Source of the DNA: a virus
IMG/VR virus record: IMGVR_UViG_3300046787_000030
Span: 1-49,214 of that record
Direction: 5' to 3' (one strand)
Length of the DNA stretch: 49,214 nt
Shown here: positions 1-6,606 of the stretch, one piece after another
Layout of the letters: each line of letters starts with the position of its first letter
Numbering within the stretch: position 1 is the stretch's first letter
Notes under the pieces: generated by a model
What the model was told of the DNA's origin: nothing
The model's database searches: none
The model's input: the letters and a program-made list of their open reading frames with translations, nothing else
Made by a program: the position numbers and the translations under genes

Positions 1-22
1 GATTAATAAGGAGGTAAGTCCT

Positions 23-562
23 ATGACAGAAACAACAGAAGCAGTAGAAGAAACTGTAGTTGAAGAGTCAGTGGTCGCTCCAGAAGTTGATGCCGCAGTT
101 GAAGAAGTAGCAGCCGAAGAAGTAGTAACAGAAGAGGCAGTAGCCGAAGAAGTTACTGAAGAGGTTGTTGTTGTCGAAGCGGAGTCCGTTGAGGATGAAG
201 AGACTGTCGTTGCTGTTGAGGAATCAGCTGACGAGATCTCCAAGTCTGATGAAGCAGTAGTTGAAGCTGTTGCTGAAATCAAGAGCGTTCTTACATCAGC
301 TTTTAGCGATCTAGCTGATACTGTAAAGTCTCTCCAGGAGCAGATTAATACAGTAACAAAGTCAGTCGATGCAGTAACCAACGAGGTTAACTCTGCAAAG
401 TCTGAATTTAATGAGTTTGGAAAGAGAGTAGACGCAGTAGAAGCTGATACTGCTTTCCGTAAGTCTGGCGATCTAGGCGAGATTGTTCAGGATCAACCTG
501 AGATGGTTGAAAAATCCCTATGGGGCGGTCGTTTCCTCAAAACAGCCGATTTGTTCAAATAA
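23..562 (+). CDS. Scaffold-like acidic coiled-coil protein
   Basis: A 179-residue protein directly upstream of the major capsid gene. The first ~85 residues are almost only Glu, Val, Ala and Thr, giving a very acidic low-complexity arm. Residues ~85-145 look like an amphipathic coiled coil with Ser/Val/Asp heptads. The basic/aromatic tail (LWGGRFLKTADLFK) could be a capsid-binding end. Position and composition fit a capsid assembly scaffold, which co-assembles inside the procapsid and is then removed. The start has a perfect AAGGAGGT at 8-15. The function is inferred from position and composition, not from a recognised domain; a structural head protein is the alternative. Confidence 0.6.
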   Translation: MTETTEAVEETVVEESVVAPEVDAAVEEVAAEEVVTEEAVAEEVTEEVVVVEAESVEDEETVVAVEESADEISKSDEAVVEAVAEIKSVLTSAFSDLADTVKSLQEQINTVTKSVDAVTNEVNSAKSEFNEFGKRVDAVEADTAFRKSGDLGEIVQDQPEMVEKSLWGGRFLKTADLFK

Positions 563-586
563 AAAAATCACTTAGGAGGTGACAAT

Positions 587-1702
587 ATGTCGGAAGAAAT
601 TATTAAAAACTATGATGCATCAACCAACAACACCATTAACGGTGAAGGTTCATTCGCATCAGGTGGCATTGGCGGAGTAACAGATCCAGGAGCAAACACT
701 CTTGGTAACATTCCTACCGCTGAGTTTGGTGTTACTACAGGTCCGAATGCAGTAAACCCTTCGGGTGATGCAGCAAGCGGTATCCTACGTCCAGAACAGG
801 CACGTCGATTCATCGATTATGTCTGGGACGCTACCACTCTCGCCCAAGATGGTCGTCGCGTAACAATGCGTGCAAACACAATGGAACTTGAAAAGGTTAA
901 CGTTGGTGAGCGTGTTATTCGTGCGGCCGCACAAGCAGATGCCACATATACAAACGCAGGTGCAACCTTCTCCAAGGTTGAACTTACCACCAAGAAGATT
1001 CGTCTTGACTGGGAAGTATCTGCAGAAGCACTCGAAGACAACGTCGAAGGTGCAGGTCTTGAAGACCACCTAGTTCGTCTAATGACAAATGCATTCGCAA
1101 ATGACATTGAAGATCTAGCTATTAACGGTGATGGAGCTACAGGTTCATTCCTCAGCATCATGGATGGTTTTGTCAACAAGGCAAAGACCAACGGTGACGC
1201 ACACGAGGCAGTTGTAACTGTTGCTAACGAAGCATGGACCCCAGAGGTTATGCAGTCAATCATCAACGCAATGCCACGTAAGTATCGTGCACTCAAGAAC
1301 AACCTTAAGTTCTACGCTGGAACCGACGCATTCGGTGGCATCGTTAAGAACAACGGTACTCTTGCAGACGCAGTTGCAGAGGCATTCGCAGGTCAGCAGG
1401 TTGGTTCCACTCAGGCGAACCGTCAGGCTTACCTCGATGGCCAGGGACAGACATTCGGTGGAGCACGTACTACTCGTGTTCTCGGAATTGAAGTTCAGGA
1501 AGTTCCTTACTACCCAGCAGGTTATGTAGACCTTACATTCCCAGCTAACCGTGTATGGGGTTTCCAGCGTGACATTACCGTTAACCGTGAGTATGTCGCA
1601 AAGAAGGACACCATTGAGTACACCGTATTCGTACGTTTCGGTATTCAGTGGGAAGAAGAAGATGCAATTGCTTTCGCAGATGCAGATTCATCTGATTCCT
1701 AA
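587..1702 (+). CDS. Major capsid protein (HK97-fold type)
   Basis: A 371-residue protein that forms the icosahedral head lattice. It begins with a Gly/Asn/Thr-rich stretch, then a region typical of actinophage capsid proteins: ILRPEQARRFIDYVWD near residue 66, a beta-rich block around LEKVNVGERVIRAA, and LDWEVSAEALEDNVEG before a helix. The C-terminal RDITVNREYVAKKDTIEYTV resembles the end of HK97-like capsids. It follows the scaffold-like gene after a 24-nt gap containing AGGAGGTGA and is closed downstream by a strong terminator, as expected for the most abundant structural product. Codon choice is strongly biased (AAC, GCA, CGT), consistent with high expression. Confidence 0.9.
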   Translation: MSEEIIKNYDASTNNTINGEGSFASGGIGGVTDPGANTLGNIPTAEFGVTTGPNAVNPSGDAASGILRPEQARRFIDYVWDATTLAQDGRRVTMRANTMELEKVNVGERVIRAAAQADATYTNAGATFSKVELTTKKIRLDWEVSAEALEDNVEGAGLEDHLVRLMTNAFANDIEDLAINGDGATGSFLSIMDGFVNKAKTNGDAHEAVVTVANEAWTPEVMQSIINAMPRKYRALKNNLKFYAGTDAFGGIVKNNGTLADAVAEAFAGQQVGSTQANRQAYLDGQGQTFGGARTTRVLGIEVQEVPYYPAGYVDLTFPANRVWGFQRDITVNREYVAKKDTIEYTVFVRFGIQWEEEDAIAFADADSSDS

Positions 1703-1714
1703 TAACTAAATAGT

Positions 1715-1750
1715 AAGAGGGGCAGGGGCCATATAGCTCCTGCCTCTTTT
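1715..1750 (+). terminator. Intrinsic terminator after the capsid gene
   Basis: The arm AAGAGGGGCAGGGGC (1715-1729) pairs with GCTCCTGCCTCTT, with a two-base bulge and one G-U pair, and is followed by a run of T ending at 1750. It starts 12 nt after the capsid stop codon and would stop transcripts of the scaffold/capsid pair. Confidence 0.8.
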
Positions 1751-1759
1751 GCATTAATG

Positions 1760-1768
1760 TGTGATAAT
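1760..1768 (+). promoter_or_regulatory. Putative extended -10 promoter
   Basis: TGTGATAAT lies just after the capsid terminator and 19 nt before the next start codon. It resembles the TGN-TATAAT element seen elsewhere in the window, with G for T at the first hexamer position. No good -35 is visible. It would restart transcription for the connector genes. Confidence 0.4.
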
Positions 1769-1786
1769 ATAGATAAAGGAGAAATA

Positions 1787-2158
1787 ATGTCAGAAGATCT
1801 AACGATTAAGTCAAAGACAAAGGGTATGCCTTCTACTGTAGATAGTGCAACAGAAGCATCAGTTATCGGCTCTTCCACCACAAACCGTGAGGGTAAGACA
1901 AATAAAAAAGGCTCAGTAGCAGTAACTAACAACGGAGCAATTGGTTCTCCGAATGCAGACAACAATAATGTTGCCACTAAGACTGTGGTAGATAATAAGG
2001 TAGCTGTGTTCTCAACCAAGAATGTTGACTGGCCTGGTGTTGGCAAGGTAGTCAAGGGATACAACATTGTATCTAAAGAGCAGTCAGAGAAGTGGTCTAC
2101 ACGTAACCACATCCGTATTGCAACGCCACAAGAGGTAGCCCAGGAGTTTGGTTTATAA
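1787..2158 (+). CDS. Conserved head-associated protein of unknown function
   Basis: A 123-residue protein. I chose the ATG at 1787 because AAAGGAGAAATA precedes it; an upstream in-frame ATG at 1757 has no ribosome-binding site and would overlap the putative promoter. The N-terminal two thirds is Ser/Thr/Asn/Lys-rich and probably flexible. The C-terminal ~45 residues (KVAVFSTKNVDWPGVGKVV onward, ending PQEVAQEFGL) look like a small folded domain that I associate with actinophage head genes in this position. No enzymatic motif is visible. A decoration or head-completion role is possible but unproven. Confidence 0.7.
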   Translation: MSEDLTIKSKTKGMPSTVDSATEASVIGSSTTNREGKTNKKGSVAVTNNGAIGSPNADNNNVATKTVVDNKVAVFSTKNVDWPGVGKVVKGYNIVSKEQSEKWSTRNHIRIATPQEVAQEFGL

Positions 2159-2159
2159 C

Positions 2160-3047
2160 ATGGAAATATTGAGAGTCCCACCATACAATGTGCAAGCAAC
2201 AGTAGATGTTGCAAATGCATCAAGTCCATATCACGTTGTGATCGAGGACATGACGGACCACTCAACTACATCTTCCTACGTTACATCTACCTCTAATTCA
2301 AAAGTTACTATTACTTTTCCTTCAGAGTATGATGGATCATATCTTGTAAATGTTGGAGGTGACGAGTATGAGTTTGACGTAGTTCGCCCATACTCCGATC
2401 CTACAGCAGTACCAAATCTAACTAGTGCAACAGAGATTGCAAACTATAGAAAGAACGAAGAGATTGCTAGAGCAATCATCGACTCAGTAATCCAAGATGG
2501 ATTTTACTACAAAAAGCTTTACATCGACAAGCCAGGTCTTGGTGCAGACTATATGCCAATCTGGGTAGATGCTAAGCAGGTGCTACAGGTCAAAGAGAAC
2601 AACGTAGTAATCTATGACCACGCTACAGAGAATGCATTTGTCTTAGACTTTGTTATTACAAAAGATAATTCAGCAATCGTTATGTCTTATTCTGGAGAGA
2701 TCAACAGAAATGAAGGAGCTCCAATCGTTTTGCCAGGAGGATCCTCAGACTTTGTTGGAGCAGGGTATGCCAGGTTTGGAACCTTTAAGACTGGATATGA
2801 CTACGAGATTCTAGTTCTAGCAGGACACAAGAGGCTACCAAGTGACATCGTTAGAGCTGCAGAGCTACTTATTGATGACCTAGCCTGTGGAAGACTAGAC
2901 TACTGGAAGTCTTATGTTTCTGGGTATGACACAGATCAGTTCAAGCTAAAGCTTGACTCACGAGTATTTGAGGGAACAGGAAATATCATTGTAGACAAGA
3001 TACTATCTAAGTATTCTAAGTCTATTACTACCGTCGGAGTTCTATAG
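2160..3047 (+). CDS. Head-to-tail connector/adaptor-like protein
   Basis: A protein of about 295 residues, starting at the ATG that overlaps the previous stop region (TAACATG). The N-terminal ~85 residues are beta-rich and Ig-like (alternating Val/Thr strands, YDGSYLVNVGGDEYEFDVV). Helical segments follow (NLTSATEIANYRKNEEIARAIIDSVI; VRAAELLIDDLACGRLDYWK), the pattern of gp6/gp15-type adaptors that dock under the portal. Its place between capsid and tail-terminator genes supports a connector role. The N-terminal beta domain is an addition to the usual ~100-residue adaptor. The assignment is by position and secondary-structure pattern. Confidence 0.6.
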   Translation: MEILRVPPYNVQATVDVANASSPYHVVIEDMTDHSTTSSYVTSTSNSKVTITFPSEYDGSYLVNVGGDEYEFDVVRPYSDPTAVPNLTSATEIANYRKNEEIARAIIDSVIQDGFYYKKLYIDKPGLGADYMPIWVDAKQVLQVKENNVVIYDHATENAFVLDFVITKDNSAIVMSYSGEINRNEGAPIVLPGGSSDFVGAGYARFGTFKTGYDYEILVLAGHKRLPSDIVRAAELLIDDLACGRLDYWKSYVSGYDTDQFKLKLDSRVFEGTGNIIVDKILSKYSKSITTVGVL

Positions 3048-3493
3048 TGATTTGCGAAACTCCAACAGTAATCTTTCCAATGCAGGCAGACATCTACTAT
3101 CCAATAGTAGAGCAGAGTGCGTACGGTAACGTAACCAAGACCTGGATCCTAGATAAGACAATTGTTGGAAACTTCTCTCCAGCTGGTTCGTCCACAAAAG
3201 AAGAGATTGTTCCAAACGTTAACATCACACAGGACAAGCTAGTTCTTGGAAGAATTAAGTCAGACTTGCGTATCTCTAGCAATGAGAACATGAGCTCAAT
3301 TACAAACGTAATCGTAACGAACATCAGAGACCGTGTATCAAATGAGATTTATCTAGAGACATCTGGTCCACGTGTAGGTAAGTCTACAATCTTTGAGGTA
3401 GCAACACAAGAACCACACATTGGTCCTTTTGGAACGGTAGACTTTTACAAGCTAATACTACGCAGATCCGAGAACCAAGCAGTGGACGTATGA
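3047..3493 (+). CDS. Putative head-tail stopper
   Basis: A 148-residue beta-rich protein beginning with GTG in a TAGTG overlap with the preceding stop codon, so translation is coupled. Size, position (second after the adaptor) and composition fit the SPP1 gp16/HK97 gp7 family of stopper proteins, which close the connector channel after packaging. There is no diagnostic motif. The end overlaps the next gene by 4 nt. Confidence 0.5.
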   Translation: MICETPTVIFPMQADIYYPIVEQSAYGNVTKTWILDKTIVGNFSPAGSSTKEEIVPNVNITQDKLVLGRIKSDLRISSNENMSSITNVIVTNIRDRVSNEIYLETSGPRVGKSTIFEVATQEPHIGPFGTVDFYKLILRRSENQAVDV

Positions 3494-4158
3494 TACCAAC
3501 ACTAGATGATAAAAGGTTCATGGCTGACATGAACAACATCCTCAATTACGCTATAGGCTTTATAGATGGTGCCAAGATGGGCAAGGTTAAGATGCTTAAC
3601 AATCTTGGTGAAGAAGTATCTGAAATGATCTGTAGCTACATTGACGCAAGTGCCAGGGTAGACCCACAATCACTTCACCATGTTTACGAGTGGTATCAGA
3701 CTGGTAGCCCAGATGCAAGACTATTTGATATCTCTTATATAGCTAACAGTGGTGGCCTATCTATTAACTCAACCCTAACACAGTCTATATCTGTACAGCG
3801 TGGCTCTAAGGTACCATTCTACAACAAGGCAGAGATTATGGAACGTGGTGTCTCGATGCGTATTGCTCCAAAGGATTCTGCAGTGTTGGCATTTGATGAT
3901 AATGGCGAAACGGTATTTACAAGAAAGCCAGTAACCATTTCAGATCCAGGTGGACCTGCTGTACAGGGTGAGTTTGAAAGAACACTAAAGCAGTTCTTCT
4001 CTACATACATGTCTCAGGCAATCCTTTCATCTAGTGGCATTCTAAGAAACTTGGGAAACCCAGTAGACTTCAAAACCAATCTAAAACAAGGTAAGACTGG
4101 TGGAAGGTCCGCTGGTATTAAAGTAGGGTATAATTGGATGACTAGGAGTTCTAACTAA
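3490..4158 (+). CDS. Putative HK97 gp10-like tail completion protein
   Basis: A 222-residue protein starting in an ATGA overlap with the upstream stop. The central region (KVPFYNKAEIMERGVSMRIA followed by a VTISDPGGPAVQGEFERTLK helix) resembles the HK97 gp10-type minor head/tail proteins found between stopper and tail terminator. The C-terminus is basic (KTNLKQGKTGGRSAGIKVGY). Order in the operon is the main argument. It could instead be a lineage-specific neck protein. Confidence 0.5.
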   Translation: MIPTLDDKRFMADMNNILNYAIGFIDGAKMGKVKMLNNLGEEVSEMICSYIDASARVDPQSLHHVYEWYQTGSPDARLFDISYIANSGGLSINSTLTQSISVQRGSKVPFYNKAEIMERGVSMRIAPKDSAVLAFDDNGETVFTRKPVTISDPGGPAVQGEFERTLKQFFSTYMSQAILSSSGILRNLGNPVDFKTNLKQGKTGGRSAGIKVGYNWMTRSSN

Positions 4159-4703
4159 TGGCTATCACTTACCCACCAGTACTTATTAATGAGTACCTCT
4201 CAGAGAAGATTGGCGACCGCTTGCCAGATAGATTCTCAAGCTCCTTGAAGTTTTTTCCTACATTGCCTACAGATATCAATGCTCTAACAGAAACTTTCCC
4301 TGCAGCAGCTAATGATGTTTTCGGGGTATATGACAGAATGTTCAAAATGCGTAGAGGTCCATTCCCACACATCAAGTGCGAACAGCTACTCTACTACTTC
4401 TATAAGATGAACAGTGATCCAGAAGCACTCATAGAGACATCACAGGTTGTAGCAGACCTCCTTGACCGTGGAGATGAATCTGCACAAGAGCTCAATGCTT
4501 GGGTATCTAGCAAGGCTGTTGGAGACACAATTACTTTTGGTACTGGTAATTTAGCTAGAGAGTTTAAGCCAGTATTCTTCCATACCATTAAGATCTACCA
4601 GCTTGAAGAGACTAGAGATATCGTTGACTTTGGTACTGCAAGAACCTATGCTGGAAACAAGATCATTATAGACTATGACTACCACGTCAGAGATTATAAT
4701 TAA
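4158..4703 (+). CDS. Putative tail terminator protein
   Basis: A 181-residue protein that begins on the last base of the preceding stop (TAATG). It lies immediately before the major tail protein, the usual place of the tail terminator that caps the tube and joins it to the head. The sequence alternates helical (ALIETSQVVADLLDRGDESAQELNAWV) and beta segments, ending in RDIVDFGTARTYAGNKIIID and a DYHVRDYN strand. No signature motif is recognised. After it there is a 74-nt gap with a promoter-like element, separating it from the highly expressed tube gene. Confidence 0.55.
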   Translation: MAITYPPVLINEYLSEKIGDRLPDRFSSSLKFFPTLPTDINALTETFPAAANDVFGVYDRMFKMRRGPFPHIKCEQLLYYFYKMNSDPEALIETSQVVADLLDRGDESAQELNAWVSSKAVGDTITFGTGNLAREFKPVFFHTIKIYQLEETRDIVDFGTARTYAGNKIIIDYDYHVRDYN

Positions 4704-4714
4704 TCCAAAACGCA

Positions 4715-4723
4715 TGTTATACT
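4715..4723 (+). promoter_or_regulatory. Extended -10 promoter for the major tail gene
   Basis: TGTTATACT matches the TGN-TATACT element repeated in this window. It lies in the 74-nt gap before the major tail protein and would give a leader of about 48 nt carrying the GAGGTGA ribosome-binding site near 4763. Confidence 0.55.
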
Positions 4724-4777
4724 TATAACGAGGAAACAACGCCCATTATCCTAATAGAAAAATGAGGTGAAAAAATT

Positions 4778-5431
4778 ATGGCATATACACGTGGTCAAAG
4801 TGCAAACATCATTGTTGGTGCAGCAGCACTTTTTACATATGAGCCAGCTGTAGGAGCAAGCAACCTTTCGGATGCAGACCTCCCAGCACTCGTTGAGGAC
4901 GTATCGTTCAAGGAGACACTCTCCAATGACGCTGACTTCCGTAACGTTGGTTACACGTCTAACGGTCTAGAGATCCAGTTCCAGCCTGACTTCGGTGAAG
5001 TTCAGGTTGACCAGGTTCTTGACGTTGCTAAGCTCTACAAGCAGGGCATGCAGGTTAACCTTAACACTGCATTCGCTGAGGCAACTCTCGAAAACCTACT
5101 CTTCTCTCTAGCTGGTCAGGATTCTGACCTTGGAACCATTGGTTCTGGTTGGGGTGCAGGTAATGCTGCTCTTAACCTTTCCGCTGGTGACATCGGTGAG
5201 TGTCCTGTTGAGCGTGGTCTAGTAGCAGTTGGTCCAGGTACAGGTGACTGTGCTGCATCAGAAGCTATTGAGCGTATCTATGTTGCATACCGTGCACTCT
5301 CCATCGAGAGCGTTACAGTATCTGCAAAGCGTGATGAAGCAACAATGTTTGAGGTGTCTTTCCGACTCCTTCCAAACGACACTGCTTCTTACGGTAAGAT
5401 CGTAGACCGTACTCTCTCTCTTATTTCCTAA
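4778..5431 (+). CDS. Major tail (tube) protein
   Basis: A 217-residue protein with MAYTRGQSANIIVGAAALF at the start, followed by beta-rich segments and a LSNDADFRNVGYTSNGLEIQF motif typical of actinophage tube subunits, and YRALSIESVTVSAKRDEATMF near the end. It polymerises into the tail tube around the tape measure. The gene is monocistronic by signal: its own promoter-like element upstream, a GAGGTGA ribosome-binding site, a strong terminator downstream, and the same high-expression codon preference as the capsid gene. Position just before tail-assembly-chaperone and tape-measure genes fits. Confidence 0.85.
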   Translation: MAYTRGQSANIIVGAAALFTYEPAVGASNLSDADLPALVEDVSFKETLSNDADFRNVGYTSNGLEIQFQPDFGEVQVDQVLDVAKLYKQGMQVNLNTAFAEATLENLLFSLAGQDSDLGTIGSGWGAGNAALNLSAGDIGECPVERGLVAVGPGTGDCAASEAIERIYVAYRALSIESVTVSAKRDEATMFEVSFRLLPNDTASYGKIVDRTLSLIS

Positions 5432-5455
5432 TAAATAAGCGAAGTACACATTGGG

Positions 5456-5493
5456 GCTGCCCAAGCATTAAGTTGCTTGGGCAGCTCTATTTT
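5456..5493 (+). terminator. Strong intrinsic terminator after the tail tube gene
   Basis: A perfect 12-bp stem (GCTGCCCAAGCA at 5456-5467 with TGCTTGGGCAGC at 5474-5485), a 6-nt loop and a T-rich tail (TCTATTTT). It ends tube-gene transcription. Its 3' arm also contains the -35-like TTGCTT of the next promoter. Confidence 0.92.
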
Positions 5494-5501
5494 GCTATAC
5501 T
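5473..5501 (+). promoter_or_regulatory. Promoter inside the terminator; predicted leaderless start
   Basis: TTGCTT (5473-5478), a 17-nt spacer, then TATACT (5496-5501) with TGC just before it. The +1 predicted 7 nt after the hexamer is 5508, exactly the A of the next ATG. No Shine-Dalgarno is present. The -35 lies in the 3' arm of the terminator stem. Confidence 0.7.
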
Positions 5502-5507
5502 GTAGTA

Positions 5508-6227
5508 ATGGCTACCAAAGTATATGATAAGGGCACAGTGAACCTTATCGATGGAACAGAACTAGAGATCATACCACTCAAGATTAAATATCTGCGTGAG
5601 TTTATGACTATGTTTGAGTTTGTAAAGACCGCATCTGATGATGACGAAGCCATGCACTTTTTGGCGGAATGTGCAGCAATCGCAATGAAACAGTTCCACC
5701 CACTTATTAGTACACGTATTGGCGTAGAGGATAACATGGACATGCCAAACGTATACAGGCTTATCGATCTAGCTGCTGGCATTAAGCTTAATCAAGAACG
5801 TAAAGAAGAAGAGACAGTCGCAAAGGATGCAACTGCAAAAGGCCAGACCTGGGAAGATCTAGACCTAGCCAAACTAGAGTCAGAGATATTCCTGGTCGGT
5901 AAGTGGAAAGACTATGCAGAGCTAGAGCTCTCAATGTCTATGCCAGAGATAATCGTCACTCTTGGTTCAAAGAGAGATCTAGATTATGAAGAGAAAAAGT
6001 TTCTTGCTGCGATTCAAGGAGTTGATTTAGACAAAGACTCTGGAAAAACAAATGCATGGGAAGAAATGAAGGCTAGGGTATTCAGTGGTGGAAAGACTGG
6101 AGACCCTAACGATGTGGTAGCATTACAAGGAGCAAATGCAGCTAAGGCTGGTTTTGGTATTGGTATGGGACTTGGATACGAAAACGTCACTGCTTCTGGA
6201 TCACAACCTTTTGGTAAAAACAAATAA
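5508..6227 (+). CDS. Tail assembly chaperone-like protein, long form
   Basis: A 239-residue protein between tube and tape-measure genes, the standard site of tail assembly chaperones, which bind the tape measure while the tube polymerises. Residues ~8-93 are clearly related to the next gene: shared LIDGTE, PLKI, an EC..IAM.Q helix and an EDN.D.P.VY segment. The remaining ~145 residues are an added domain (charged helix at DLDYEEKKFLAAIQGVDL, then a Gly-rich end). In lambda-like phages such long and short forms arise from one gene by programmed frameshift. Here they are separate genes. No ribosome-binding site precedes the ATG; initiation is probably leaderless. Confidence 0.75.
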   Translation: MATKVYDKGTVNLIDGTELEIIPLKIKYLREFMTMFEFVKTASDDDEAMHFLAECAAIAMKQFHPLISTRIGVEDNMDMPNVYRLIDLAAGIKLNQERKEEETVAKDATAKGQTWEDLDLAKLESEIFLVGKWKDYAELELSMSMPEIIVTLGSKRDLDYEEKKFLAAIQGVDLDKDSGKTNAWEEMKARVFSGGKTGDPNDVVALQGANAAKAGFGIGMGLGYENVTASGSQPFGKNK

Positions 6228-6235
6228 AGTCTCTA

Positions 6236-6244
6236 TGTTATAAT
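6236..6244 (+). promoter_or_regulatory. Extended -10 promoter (TGTTATAAT)
   Basis: A perfect TGN-TATAAT element between the two chaperone-like genes. It gives a ~23-nt leader with AGGAGG before the ATG at 6274. No convincing -35 at 16-18 nt. It would allow the short form and the tape measure to be expressed independently of the long form. Confidence 0.6.
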
Positions 6245-6273
6245 TAATTAAAGCCTATTAGGAGGACACTACT

Positions 6274-6588
6274 ATGACTACATCAGTCAGCGAAGCAAAA
6301 AAAATTACACTAATCGATGGAACAGAAATTACTGTAAGACCACTCAAGATCTCACTTCTACGTTTATTTATGAAGAAGTTCGAGGGAATTGCAAAGGTTG
6401 CAGAAGATAACGACAAATCAACAACTGTACTAATGGAATGCGTTCAGATCGCAATGCAGCAGTACGCACCAGAGCTAGCGGCTGACCGTGAGGCACTGGA
6501 AGACAATCTAGACCTACCTACGGTTTACAAGATTGTCGAAGAGGCTTCAGGTGTGAAGCTCGGAGAAGTTGCAAGTCTTCTCAACTAA
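6274..6588 (+). CDS. Tail assembly chaperone-like protein, short form (paralogue)
   Basis: A 104-residue protein homologous to the N-terminal ~90 residues of the preceding gene (KITLIDGTEITVRPLKI against VNLIDGTELEIIPLKI; MECVQIAMQQ against AECAAIAMKQ; EDNLDLPTVYKI against EDNMDMPNVYRL). It ends where the long form continues. It has a good AGGAGG site and its own extended -10 promoter. Inferred role: the gpG-like short chaperone needed in excess during tail assembly. I see no slippery heptamer at its end joining it to another frame. Confidence 0.75.
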   Translation: MTTSVSEAKKITLIDGTEITVRPLKISLLRLFMKKFEGIAKVAEDNDKSTTVLMECVQIAMQQYAPELAADREALEDNLDLPTVYKIVEEASGVKLGEVASLLN

Positions 6589-6606
6589 TCACGAGGTGTA
6601 AATTGA

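Noticed and set aside
1249-1302. Opposite-strand and alternate-frame ORFs across the capsid, tape-measure and tail genes
   Set aside because: They sit fully inside strongly supported genes, lack ribosome-binding sites and have compositions typical of shadow frames.
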